Shown: positions 34,223-43,198 of the stretch, piece after piece
Layout of the letters: each line of letters starts with the position of its first letter
How positions within the stretch are numbered: the stretch's first letter is position 1
Source: an uncultured Bacteroidota bacterium
Lineage (GTDB): Bacteria > Bacteroidota > Bacteroidia > Chitinophagales > Chitinophagaceae
Assembly: GCA_903882805.1 (NCBI GenBank)
Contig: CAIRYK010000056.1
Location: 1 to 64,000, forward strand
Direction: 5' to 3'
DNA: 64,000 bases
Position numbers and translations under genes: made by a program
The notes under the pieces: generated by a model
Databases searched by the model: none
Seen by the model: only the letters and a program-made list of their open reading frames with translations
What the model was told of the DNA's origin: nothing

Positions 34223-34858
34223 ATGCGCAGATTACCAGTTTATTTTTTGTTAGACACTTCGGGCTCTATGTATGGCGAACCCATACAAGCATTAAACAAT
34301 GCGCTCAGCGGTATGATCAATACCCTGCGCTCTGATGCTCAGGCGCTCGATTCTCTGTGGATAAGCATCATCACCTTCGACAGAGAAATAAAAGAGGTGG
34401 CTCCGCTTACCGAATTGGTAAGTTTTCAGCTACCTGAAATTACCTGCCCACAAAGCGGCCCAACCAATATGGGCGAAGCCCTGCATTTTTTATGCGACAA
34501 GGTAACTGCAGAAGTAAAAAAAAGTACGCCCACTCAAAAAGGCGACTGGAAGCCTTTGTTGTTTATAATGACAGATGGCAGCCCGTCGGATATAGGACTT
34601 TTCAAGGAGGCTATACCCAAAGTAAAGGCTATGAATTTTGGCGCTGTAGTGGCTTGTGCTGCAGGGCCAAAAGCGAAAGACGAATACATGAAAGAACTGA
34701 CCAACACCGTTGTTCACCTGGATACTGCTGACAATTCTACTTTGAAACAGTTCTTTAAGTGGGTATCAGACACAATAGAAATGGGCAACAAAAGTCACGG
34801 CACCGGCGAAACCGTTAGCCTGCCCGAGCCTCCAAGCGAGCTTCATCTGGTTATTTAA
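34223..34858 (+). CDS. vWA-domain protein (TerY-like, short) 2
   Basis: ATG 34223 (MRRLPVYFLLDTSGSMYG) gives a 211-residue vWA domain with intact MIDAS residues (DTSGSM, Thr in GPTNMGEAL, Asp in IMTDGSPSDIG). It is a close paralogue of the upstream vWA protein. The longer frame from 34196 adds nine residues and is unlikely. No zinc-ribbon tail. Confidence 0.9.
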   Translation: MRRLPVYFLLDTSGSMYGEPIQALNNALSGMINTLRSDAQALDSLWISIITFDREIKEVAPLTELVSFQLPEITCPQSGPTNMGEALHFLCDKVTAEVKKSTPTQKGDWKPLLFIMTDGSPSDIGLFKEAIPKVKAMNFGAVVACAAGPKAKDEYMKELTNTVVHLDTADNSTLKQFFKWVSDTIEMGNKSHGTGETVSLPEPPSELHLVI

Positions 34859-34924
34859 CTAATTGGCCAGCAATCCAAAAGAACAAAATTTATTGACAAT
34901 ACCTGCCCCACGGGCAAATACCCA

Positions 34925-35563
34925 ATGAACGTAAAATTAGTAGGACACGACCTGAAATGCCTGCATGTAGAACTCATGCAGAACGAAGTATTTTATTGCG
35001 AGAAAGCCGCCATAATCTATTACGAAGAAGGCATAACCAGCACGGTTAAAGTACTGGATAAGGGCGTAGGCGGCATGATAAAAAGAAAACTATCTGGCGA
35101 GAGCATATTTCAGGTAGAGCTGCGTAACACCCACCCTATGCCTAAAAAGCTGGCGCTTGCCGGCCATTCCGGCTTGCTGCCCATCAATCTCAAAGTACTC
35201 AACGGCGGCATAATAGCCCGTGCCGGCAGCTACGTAGCGTCGTCCGACAGCGTAGATATAGATTTTAAGCTGAATCTGACTTCCTTTATTGGCGGCACCG
35301 GACTGATGATGCAGAAGATAACCGGCTTTTGCACGGTATTTCTCGACGCTACCGGCACCCCGCTTACTCTGGAACTGAAAGCCGGCGAAACGGTATTCAT
35401 CGATGAAAAAAGCTTCATTTGCATGAATGCCCACATGGAGAATCAGGCGGCTCCGCACTTTTCGGGCAACAACCTATTGGGCGGCGAAGGACTGAGTATG
35501 CTCCGCGTCACTGGTCCGGGCGCTGTTTACCTGAGTTCTGTAAACGTACGCCAGGTGATATAG
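34925..35563 (+). CDS. AIM24/TIGR00266-family protein
   Basis: A 212-residue all-beta protein resembling the AIM24 (TIGR00266) family: repeated hairpins such as MNVKLVGHDLKCLHVELMQ, GGIIARAGSYVASS, KITGFCTVFLDATGTP and KAGETVFIDEKSFICM. Family members turn up beside Ter genes in other bacteria; the molecular role is unknown. Two conserved internal glycine-rich turns (GGTGLMMQ, GGEGLSMLRVTG) suggest a duplicated beta-roll. Confidence 0.82.
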   Translation: MNVKLVGHDLKCLHVELMQNEVFYCEKAAIIYYEEGITSTVKVLDKGVGGMIKRKLSGESIFQVELRNTHPMPKKLALAGHSGLLPINLKVLNGGIIARAGSYVASSDSVDIDFKLNLTSFIGGTGLMMQKITGFCTVFLDATGTPLTLELKAGETVFIDEKSFICMNAHMENQAAPHFSGNNLLGGEGLSMLRVTGPGAVYLSSVNVRQVI

Positions 35564-35601
35564 ATGCTACAACACCCATTACAATTAAAATATCAAAGAC
35601 G

Positions 35602-35862
35602 ATGATTATAGTATTTTTAGTGCGATTGATAATCGAATTGTTGATTATTGGCCTTTTTCTGTATTCTAAATTAGCCCCGTACAAAGACAGGCTTGCAGGT
35701 CAGTTCAAAGGAATATTCGAGTTTTTCAGCAATTTATTTGAGCCAATTCTGCGATTCCTGAAAAAATATTTGAAGCCCTATCAGGTTGGGCAGGGCTTGT
35801 TGGTAGATATGTCGCAGGTGTTGTTACTGGTTTTGCTGCTAATACTCTTAAAACTGGTTTAA
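35602..35862 (+). CDS. Small YggT-like membrane protein
   Basis: ATG 35602 gives 86 residues with two hydrophobic helices (residues 2-20 and about 65-85) and between them the stretch FEPILRFLKKYLKP...GLLVDMS, which resembles YggT (EP-LR ... DLSP). The resemblance is my reading and is not a firm assignment. It is the last gene before the gap preceding the TerY/phosphatase/kinase part. Confidence 0.6.
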   Translation: MIIVFLVRLIIELLIIGLFLYSKLAPYKDRLAGQFKGIFEFFSNLFEPILRFLKKYLKPYQVGQGLLVDMSQVLLLVLLLILLKLV

Positions 35863-35948
35863 GCTGGCAGCAGTTAATACAATGCCGGTAACGAATAGCT
35901 TTTACCCTACCCTGCAACAGTTAGCGCCAATACCTGTCCCTAATTTTT

Positions 35949-35962
35949 ATCAAATATTTGAT
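35949..35962. promoter_or_regulatory. 14-bp palindrome at the TerY-phosphatase-kinase promoter
   Basis: ATCAAATATTTGAT is a perfect palindrome overlapping the expected -33 position, 13 bp upstream of the -7 element TATTTTTG. A likely operator. Confidence 0.45.
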
Positions 35963-35974
35963 CATTTTTTGCCC

Positions 35975-35982
35975 TATTTTTG
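35975..35982 (+). promoter_or_regulatory. Promoter -7 element before the TerY-like gene
   Basis: TATTTTTG fits TAnnTTTG and is 24 bp before the start at 36006, with TTTG at 35957-35960. Confidence 0.5.
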
Positions 35983-36005
35983 ATACTATTGAAAACTGCA
36001 ACCAT

Positions 36006-37052
36006 ATGAGACGGTTACCTATATACTTCCTGATAGATGTTTCGGAGTCGATGGTGGGCGAACCGATACAACAAGTAGAAGAAGGGCTCGCCACTATTAT
36101 TCATGCGCTCAAATCCGACCCTTATGCCATAGAAACAGTATGGATATCGATAATTGTTTTTGCGGGTCAGGCAAAAACGCTGGTGCCCTTGCAGGAAATC
36201 ATCAATTTCTATCCTCCTCGGTTCCCTATTGGCGGCGGCACTTCGCTGAGCAAGGGGCTCGGACACCTCATGTACGAATTGCGCAGGAATATTGTAAAAA
36301 CCACCTACGACCGTAAGGGCGACTGGAAACCAATCATATTCTTATTCACAGATGGCGCGCCCACCGATGATACGCAGCAAGCAATTGCCGAATGGAAAAC
36401 CAACTGGCAGCGGGCATCGAACATGGTAGCCATATCGTTTGGCAATGAAGCCGACACACAATCGCTGGGCGAACTGACCAACAATGTGCTGGCTTTTAAA
36501 AACGCTAACGCAGCAGCCTATAAATCGTTTTTCAAATGGGTAACAGATTCCATAAAAACCAGCAGTGTAAGCGTAGAGAACAATAGTACGGGCTTCGAAC
36601 TGGCGAAAATGGATGATGGCACATTATCTAAAATAGATCTTACTAAGAAAGGCATACCGCGCAAGTACGTAGACAACAACTTTGTGGTGCTGGCTGCAAA
36701 GTGCCAGAACACCAAACGCCCCTACTTAATAAAATACAGAAAAACAATATCGCCTTCGGGCATAGAAGGATTTGACACCATGTCATACCGGCTTGTGGGC
36801 GGGTTTCAGGTAGACCATCAGTATGCCGAACTGACTGACGAAGGCGGATTGGCTCAAAAAATAAATACCGAAGAACTGATAGGCGCCCCTACCTGCCCTT
36901 GCTGTGGCAACCAGATAGGGTTTGCGATGTGCTCGTGCGGCGGTATACACTGCATAGGCGATGAGGAAGAAAGCCAATGCCCATGGTGCGGCAACCGTGG
37001 CCGCTATGGAGTAGGCGATGGAGGATTTGACGTAACCCGAACACAAGGATAA
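36006..37052 (+). CDS. TerY-like vWA protein with C-terminal zinc ribbon
   Basis: ATG 36006 (MRRLPIYFLIDVSESM) gives 348 residues. The vWA domain (about 1-200) keeps the MIDAS as DVSESM, GGTSLSKG and LFTDGAPTDD. The C-terminus carries a TerY-C-type metal module with cysteine pairs CPCCGNQIG, MCSCGG and CPWCGNRG. It is followed after 3 bp by the PP2C gene and then the kinase gene, so the three form the vWA-phosphatase-kinase triad known next to Ter genes (E. coli YegL/YegK/YegI is comparable). Confidence 0.9.
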   Translation: MRRLPIYFLIDVSESMVGEPIQQVEEGLATIIHALKSDPYAIETVWISIIVFAGQAKTLVPLQEIINFYPPRFPIGGGTSLSKGLGHLMYELRRNIVKTTYDRKGDWKPIIFLFTDGAPTDDTQQAIAEWKTNWQRASNMVAISFGNEADTQSLGELTNNVLAFKNANAAAYKSFFKWVTDSIKTSSVSVENNSTGFELAKMDDGTLSKIDLTKKGIPRKYVDNNFVVLAAKCQNTKRPYLIKYRKTISPSGIEGFDTMSYRLVGGFQVDHQYAELTDEGGLAQKINTEELIGAPTCPCCGNQIGFAMCSCGGIHCIGDEEESQCPWCGNRGRYGVGDGGFDVTRTQG

Positions 37053-37055
37053 ACT

Positions 37056-38459
37056 ATGAGCGATTCAAAAAGTTTCCTGCGCACACTGCTGGATAAGAAA
37101 GGAACAGGAGTAACGCCCGATAAGCATGCATTATTTGACGCTTTTGCTGCAGACCCAGACACCGAAAACCTGTGTAAACAAATACTTGAATTTCAGAATA
37201 CATTAATGGCAAACTGGCAAATTAAAAGCAGAATAGCAGATATTAACGCCCAACAGGTGATAATACCTAATGGCACGGTAGGCAAACCCTATCATGCGGT
37301 TATCGACTTTCAGAAATTGGGCTGGAAAGACGTTATCGAAACTTCTGTAACCGGTCTTGAGCAGCTTGGGCTTGCCTACGACCCCACAGCTGGAACAATA
37401 ACGGGTACGCCCACCGCAAGTGGCGATAACAAGCTAATATTTCGTTACAAACTGGCTGGCGTAGCAATGGAACAGCAGGAACGGACTATTGCTATTGTCA
37501 TTAACCCCGACCCGAAATCGCTATGGAAAAACATACCAAGCCCGGCTGACGGCCCTTACCACAAACCCGACGATATGGCTGTTGCCGGCCAATTGGGCGA
37601 CAAGCGCATTGTTATCGCATCTAAGCGCGGTCGGTCGCACGCCAACGTAGGTTCGTATCGCGACGATGATTTTGCCTACAAGCATCTTGATGATACAGAA
37701 TGGAGCGTAGTAGCCGTTGCCGATGGCGCAGGTAGCGCCAAAATATCGAGGAAAGGATCTGAGATAGCCTGCAACGGCATAATAGACTATTTTGCAGCCA
37801 ACATACCCGGCGAAGCATTCAGCGAAATAGACGCTATACTAAAAACCCATGCCGAAGCCAAAAGCGACGAGACCCAAAAAAAGCTGAGCGCTTTTCTGTA
37901 CCACAATTTGGGAAAGGCAGCGCTAAGCGTTTACAAAAAACTGGAGGAGTTTGCCAAAACTGCAGAAACACCAATAAAAGACCTGCACTCGACGCTCATA
38001 TTTGCGTTGATAAAAAAATACAGTTTCGGCTATGCCATCCTCACCTTTGGCGTAGGTGATTGCCCTATCGGGATGATGAACAAAGACAAAACAGAAATAA
38101 CGCTGCTCAACTGGCTCGATGTAGGGGAGTTTGGCGGAGGCACCCGATTTATTACCATGCCCGAAATTTTTCAGAGCCCTAAGTTCGCTACCCGTTTTGG
38201 ATTCCGGCTGGTTGACGATTTTTCGTACCTAATGCTGATGACCGATGGCATTTACGACCCCAAATTTGTGGTGGAGGCTAATCTGGAAAAGATAGACAAC
38301 TGGAACGCTTTTCTTGCCGACCTGAACGGTAAAAACGACGAAGGCATTAAAGTAGATTTTGACCCGGGAAACAAAGATATTGCCAGTCAGCTATCTGCCT
38401 GGATGGATTTCTGGAGTCCCGGCAACCACGACGACCGCACGCTGGCTATTATATATTAA
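37056..38459 (+). CDS. PP2C-family protein phosphatase with N-terminal Ig-like module
   Basis: A 467-residue protein whose C-terminal 280 residues are a PP2C domain: R-x-DD-x-F-A in SYRDDDFAY, ADGAGSAKIS, ILTFGVGDCPIGMM, MLMTDGIYDP and HDDRTLAII supply the metal aspartates. The N-terminal 150 residues hold an Ig-like stretch with LAYDPTAGTITGTPTASGDN, the look of a He_PIG/cadherin-like module found in surface proteins, unusual in a cytosolic phosphatase. It presumably reverses the neighbouring kinase. Confidence 0.88.
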   Translation: MSDSKSFLRTLLDKKGTGVTPDKHALFDAFAADPDTENLCKQILEFQNTLMANWQIKSRIADINAQQVIIPNGTVGKPYHAVIDFQKLGWKDVIETSVTGLEQLGLAYDPTAGTITGTPTASGDNKLIFRYKLAGVAMEQQERTIAIVINPDPKSLWKNIPSPADGPYHKPDDMAVAGQLGDKRIVIASKRGRSHANVGSYRDDDFAYKHLDDTEWSVVAVADGAGSAKISRKGSEIACNGIIDYFAANIPGEAFSEIDAILKTHAEAKSDETQKKLSAFLYHNLGKAALSVYKKLEEFAKTAETPIKDLHSTLIFALIKKYSFGYAILTFGVGDCPIGMMNKDKTEITLLNWLDVGEFGGGTRFITMPEIFQSPKFATRFGFRLVDDFSYLMLMTDGIYDPKFVVEANLEKIDNWNAFLADLNGKNDEGIKVDFDPGNKDIASQLSAWMDFWSPGNHDDRTLAIIY

Positions 38460-38589
38460 GGCATTATTGACGCTACAAGCAGCCAGAGAAAAACGGGCGC
38501 TAAGCTGACCAGAAGCCTATTTCATAAACAGAGTACCACTGGAATAAAATCTTTGCTAATTTCGGTGTGAGTTTGACTTCCTTACTACA

Positions 38590-40098
38590 ATGACCATAAA
38601 CACAGTTTCGTCTGTAATAAATGCCGGCCGCACCTATCAATACGTTGATAATGGCGAGCCGATGCGCGGCGGCATGAAGGATGTTTATTTCAGTCCGGAT
38701 AAATCGTATGTGGTGGCTTTTTACCGCGACGTGCAAGACTACAATTCAAAAGAACGGCTGAAAAAGATTGTTACACAATACTACGACAGCTTTTTCAACC
38801 GCGAAGGCGGCGCCTACTACAAGCAATTGTATAGCTGGCCTACCGATGTAGTGGAGCTCGGCAATAAAATTGGGATAGTAGTACCCTGCTATGACAAAAA
38901 CTTTTTCTTTAAAAAAGGCTATGCAGCCAACGACCTGATAAAGGGTAAAGAAAAAGAAGGCAAGTGGTTTGCATCGCCAAAATTCAGAAACAAGCAATTT
39001 GCGCTACGGCTCGACGAATCTGAACTGGGCAACTGGCTGAGTTATTTTCAGATATGCGTAAACATATCGCGCGGAGTAAAACGCCTGCACGCAGCCGGAT
39101 TGGCGCATTCCGATCTGTCGTACAAAAACGTGTTGGTTGACCCAGTGAGCAAATCTGCGGCAATAATAGATATAGACGGACTTGTGGTGCCGGGTCTGTT
39201 TCCGCCCGATGTTATTGGCACTGCCGACTTCATTGCGCCGGAGGTACTGTCGACCAAGCACCTGAATAAAAACGACCCAAACCGTAAGCTGCCCAATATA
39301 CTTACCGACCGGCATGCGCTGGCGGTAATGATATATATGTACTTGCTGTATCGCCACCCGCTAAAGGGCGGCAAGGTGCACGACCTGGATACAGAAATAG
39401 ACGATTTGCTGTCGATGGGTGAAAAAGCGCTGTTTATTGAGCACCCTACCGACGCATCCAACCGTCCGAAACTGAATCAGGTAAACCCTAAAGAGCTGCC
39501 ATGGGCCGATGTTACTAAACTACCCTACACACTTACCGGCCCTTACCTCAAGGCGCTATTTGAGAAGGCATTTATTGACGGGCTGCACAACCCAACGCTA
39601 CGCCCCACGGCCAACGAATGGGAAGACGCCCTGCTAAAAACCACCGACCTGATGCAGCCATGCAGTAATGCAGCCTGCGATCAGAAATGGTATGTGTTTG
39701 ATAATACGCTAAAACCTAAGTGTCCGTTTTGCGGCACTCCGCATCAAGGTTTGCTGCCCGTACTCGATCTGTATTTTCAGTTCAAACCATCGGTATGGAA
39801 ACCGGAAAACCACAGGATAATGGTGTACAACAACCAATACCTGTTTCAATGGCATGTGAACCGCAATCTGGTGCGCAACGAAAAGCTGACCGCTGACCAA
39901 AAAGTACCGGTTGGGTACTTCACCTTTCATCAGGGACGCTGGGTGCTGGTCAATCAAAAACTAACGTCGCTAAAGGATATTGATTCCGGCAATGAAATAC
40001 CCATAGGCACCATGGTAGAACTGACGGATGGACAAAAACTATTACTATCTAAAGAAGATGGCGGCCGACTGGTAACGATAACCATGGCCAACAAATAA
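38590..40098 (+). CDS. Divergent serine/threonine kinase with zinc-ribbon tail
   Basis: The 502-residue protein has a kinase-like C-lobe with LAHSDLSYKNVLVD (HxDxxxxN) near residue 180, IIDIDG in place of DFG, and GTADFIAPEVL. The usual VAIK lysine is missing: the corresponding strand reads YVVAFYRD, and the glycine loop is weak (GGMKDVYF). After the kinase fold comes a zinc ribbon (CSNAACDQ ... CPFCG, near 363-388) and a 110-residue beta domain. It is the third part of the vWA-PP2C-kinase triad; targets are unknown but probably include TerY or TerD. Confidence 0.85.
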   Translation: MTINTVSSVINAGRTYQYVDNGEPMRGGMKDVYFSPDKSYVVAFYRDVQDYNSKERLKKIVTQYYDSFFNREGGAYYKQLYSWPTDVVELGNKIGIVVPCYDKNFFFKKGYAANDLIKGKEKEGKWFASPKFRNKQFALRLDESELGNWLSYFQICVNISRGVKRLHAAGLAHSDLSYKNVLVDPVSKSAAIIDIDGLVVPGLFPPDVIGTADFIAPEVLSTKHLNKNDPNRKLPNILTDRHALAVMIYMYLLYRHPLKGGKVHDLDTEIDDLLSMGEKALFIEHPTDASNRPKLNQVNPKELPWADVTKLPYTLTGPYLKALFEKAFIDGLHNPTLRPTANEWEDALLKTTDLMQPCSNAACDQKWYVFDNTLKPKCPFCGTPHQGLLPVLDLYFQFKPSVWKPENHRIMVYNNQYLFQWHVNRNLVRNEKLTADQKVPVGYFTFHQGRWVLVNQKLTSLKDIDSGNEIPIGTMVELTDGQKLLLSKEDGGRLVTITMANK

Positions 40099-40123
40099 TA
40101 AACAACGCAACAAAACAATACAC

Positions 40124-40900
40124 ATGACCGAATTATTGCAACAAATCATAGACAATCCATTGCCGTCGCTGGCTATCATAGGCAATCTGGTAATTATAGA
40201 AAGTCTGCTGTCGGTAGATAATGCCGCAGTACTGGCAACTATGGTAATGGATCTGGAAGCTAAAGAACGCGACAAAGCCCTGAAGTATGGTATAATCGGC
40301 GCCTATCTGTTTCGTGGTCTGGCAATGCTGTTTGCATCTGTGCTTATAAAAATCTGGTGGCTGAAACCCGTTGGCGGATTGTATCTTTTGTATCTGGTCT
40401 ACGACTGGTGGAAGGGCAAACAAACAGAAAGCAAGGAAGACGATATAATAGATAAAAAAGGCAACTGGCTATACCGCGCTACGGTAGGCTCGCTGGGCAA
40501 TTTCTGGGCTACAGTGGCGCTGGTAGAAGTAATGGACATGGCATTTTCTATCGACAACGTATTTGCGGCTGTTGCATTTACCCCAAACATCATATTGGTA
40601 TGCATAGGCGTGTTTATAGGTATATTGGCTATGAGGTTTGTGGCGCAGGCTTTTGTGCGACTTATGGAAAAATATTCTTTCCTCGAGACCTCTGCTTTTG
40701 TAGTAATAGGCGTATTGGGCATAAAACTGGCGTCATCCATATATGAGCACTTTTACCCAGAGGCCCCTGTAAGTGTTTTCCTGAAGAGCGAGACTGCCGA
40801 CATAGTAACATCTATACTTACAGTAACCATATTTATTGTACCTATTCTCACCAGCCTACTATTCAACTTCCCTAAAAAGAATGTTGTAGAAAAGGAATAA
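40124..40900 (+). CDS. TerC-family membrane protein
   Basis: A 258-residue TerC protein with about seven membrane segments. The acid motifs are IESLLSVDNAAVLATMV near residue 25 and VEVMDMAFSIDNVFAAVAF near residue 135. It is only distantly similar to the TerC protein at 17588. TerC is the membrane partner of TerD in Ter systems; it ends the cluster, 25 bp after the kinase gene. Confidence 0.92.
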   Translation: MTELLQQIIDNPLPSLAIIGNLVIIESLLSVDNAAVLATMVMDLEAKERDKALKYGIIGAYLFRGLAMLFASVLIKIWWLKPVGGLYLLYLVYDWWKGKQTESKEDDIIDKKGNWLYRATVGSLGNFWATVALVEVMDMAFSIDNVFAAVAFTPNIILVCIGVFIGILAMRFVAQAFVRLMEKYSFLETSAFVVIGVLGIKLASSIYEHFYPEAPVSVFLKSETADIVTSILTVTIFIVPILTSLLFNFPKKNVVEKE

Positions 40901-40966
40901 CTGGATAATTGCTTGCCGCTTTAATAAGACTTTGGCTGTTACATAGCCATAGCTGCTATAAAACGC

Positions 40967-41887
40967 ATGAACCATTTAGACCAACTCGAGGCCGAAGCCA
41001 TATACATATTTCGCGAGGTTGCCGGACAGTTCCGTCGGCCCGTATTGCTTTTTTCGGGCGGCAAAGACTCCACTGTGCTCATACATCTGGCTATGAAAGC
41101 CTTTTACCCGGGCAAACCACCCTTCCCGGTAATGCACATAGACACTGGCCACAACTTCGAGGAAGCGCTAACTTTTCGAGACAAACTTGTAGCCCAAACC
41201 GGACTGGAACTGATAGTGAGAAAAGTGGCCGACACCATTAAGGCAAAAAACCTAACCGATGCTACGGGCAAGTTTCCGAGCCGTAATGCGCTACAGTCGT
41301 ACACATTGCTCGATGCCATTGATGAGTTTTCCTTTGATGCCTGTTTTGGCGGAGGACGGCGCGATGAAGAAAAAGCACGGGCGAAAGAGCGGATATTTTC
41401 GATAAGAGCGGCCGATGGCTCATGGAAGCCCTATAACCAACGCCCTGAGCTGTGGAATATTTACAATGGCCGTATCGGGTCTGACGACCGGGCGCAGGCT
41501 ATTGCGCATACACAAAACGTGCGTGTATTCCCTATAAGCAACTGGAGCGAGCTGGATGTATGGCGCTATATACAGCGCGAAGGCATAGCCCTACCCGCTC
41601 TGTATTTTGCACATACGCGCCGGTGCATTCGTTATGAAGGCCGATTAATAGCAGTGTCGGATTATCTGAATATTGACGAGCAGGACGAACTCGTCACCAA
41701 AAAAGTGCGCTACCGCACAGTTGGCGATATGACCTGCACTGCAGCCGTAGAAAGCGAAGCGATAACCATTGCAGAGGTTATAGACGAAATATCGGCATCG
41801 GCCATAAGCGAGCGCGGCGAAACGCGCATAGACGACCGATGCTCAGATGCAGCCATGGAAGACCGTAAGCTAAAGGGGTATTTTTAA
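40967..41887 (+). CDS. cysD: Sulfate adenylyltransferase subunit 2
   Basis: CysD makes APS from sulfate and ATP with CysN as GTPase partner. The 306-residue protein has the PP-loop LLFSGGKDSTVLIHLA near residue 30, HIDTGHNFEE, FDACFGGGRRDEEKARAKER and the invariant C-terminus EDRKLKGYF. Length is normal. cysN follows by 63 bp. cysH and cysI/J are not in the window, so PAPS might serve sulfation as well as assimilation. Confidence 0.97.
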   Translation: MNHLDQLEAEAIYIFREVAGQFRRPVLLFSGGKDSTVLIHLAMKAFYPGKPPFPVMHIDTGHNFEEALTFRDKLVAQTGLELIVRKVADTIKAKNLTDATGKFPSRNALQSYTLLDAIDEFSFDACFGGGRRDEEKARAKERIFSIRAADGSWKPYNQRPELWNIYNGRIGSDDRAQAIAHTQNVRVFPISNWSELDVWRYIQREGIALPALYFAHTRRCIRYEGRLIAVSDYLNIDEQDELVTKKVRYRTVGDMTCTAAVESEAITIAEVIDEISASAISERGETRIDDRCSDAAMEDRKLKGYF

Positions 41888-41950
41888 TAGCCCGAAGCTT
41901 GGGCGGTAAAGCTGCCAACAGTACCTTTGAACTAACTACCTACACAATAA

Positions 41951-43198
41951 ATGGATATTCTTAGGCTTATTACAGCCGGCAATGTAGACGACGGGAAAAG
42001 CACGCTGATAGGCAGGCTGCTGTATGATACCAAAAACATTAAAGACGACGTACTGGAATCGGTAGCAAAACCGGGTAGCGGAGCTACTGCAATCAATCTG
42101 GCGCACATTACCGACGGCCTAAGGGCCGAACGCGAACAGGGTATAACCATAGATGTAGCGTACAAGTACTTTACAACGCCGAATCGCAAATACATAATTA
42201 CAGACGCTCCCGGACATTTTCAGTACACCAAAAATCTGGTAACCGGCGCTTCAGGCGTAGATGCTATTATTATTCTCATAGATGCGGTCAATGGCATTAC
42301 CCCCCAAACGCGCAGGCATTCGCAAGTGGCTGCTTTTCTGGCTATAAAGAATGTGGTAGTAGCCATCAACAAAATGGATGCACAATCGTATTCAGAAGCC
42401 GTTTTTACAGCTATAAAAAACGATTACCTAACCATTGCCGACCAGCTGGGATTGAAAAACATAACCTTCATACCTATAAGCGCGCTCATGGGCGACAATA
42501 TTCTGGAGGAGTCGCCCAATATGCGCTGGTACGCAGGCACCCCCCTAATGGCATGGCTGGAACAATGTATGCCTAACGAATGCAATTTCAGCGAAACGAG
42601 GTTTAGTGTGCAATGCACTATTCCACAGCTGCACGAGGGTAACGGGCTTGGCTATGCGGGTAAGCTACTTTCGGGCGCACTGACTGTTGGCCAGACGCTA
42701 AGCATATACCCTACCGGAGCTACAGCCACCGTAGCAAAAATACTGCATGGCTACAATGCTGTTGCTGCCGCAAATGCCGGCGATAATGTGGTAGTGTACC
42801 TAAATAATGAAGGAAATATCGGCCGAGGCGCTCTGCTATGCGCCGGCGAAAAATTAAACATAAGCAATCATCTTGATGTAACCATCTGCTGGCTCAATGA
42901 CCAGCAAAAGTTGCAACCCGGCAAGTATTACTTGCTCCGCATAAATACTACTGAACAAAAGTGCAGGATAGGCAATATATCCGGAAAGCTAAATCTGGAT
43001 ACGCTTACCTACGAACCGAATGAAGAACCAGTTAGTGTAAACGATTTTATTAGAGCCACGCTAATCCTCGATGCGCCAATTGCTTTCGATCCATTTGAAA
43101 ACCTGCCGGAAAATGGCCGGGGCATACTTATCGATGTGGAAACGAATTATACTTCGGCAGCATTTACCATTAGTTTGCGTTCAGTTGCGCCGTTATAA
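41951..43198 (+). CDS. cysN: Sulfate adenylyltransferase subunit 1 (GTPase)
   Basis: A 415-residue EF-Tu-like GTPase: P-loop TAGNVDDGKSTLIGRLLYDT, switch DAPGHFQYTKN, and NKMD. Three EF-Tu-like domains are present, and no fused CysC kinase domain. Instead cysC is a separate gene on the other strand whose 3' end overlaps the cysN 3' end by 29 bp, so cysN and cysC are convergent rather than an operon. Confidence 0.96.
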   Translation: MDILRLITAGNVDDGKSTLIGRLLYDTKNIKDDVLESVAKPGSGATAINLAHITDGLRAEREQGITIDVAYKYFTTPNRKYIITDAPGHFQYTKNLVTGASGVDAIIILIDAVNGITPQTRRHSQVAAFLAIKNVVVAINKMDAQSYSEAVFTAIKNDYLTIADQLGLKNITFIPISALMGDNILEESPNMRWYAGTPLMAWLEQCMPNECNFSETRFSVQCTIPQLHEGNGLGYAGKLLSGALTVGQTLSIYPTGATATVAKILHGYNAVAAANAGDNVVVYLNNEGNIGRGALLCAGEKLNISNHLDVTICWLNDQQKLQPGKYYLLRINTTEQKCRIGNISGKLNLDTLTYEPNEEPVSVNDFIRATLILDAPIAFDPFENLPENGRGILIDVETNYTSAAFTISLRSVAPL

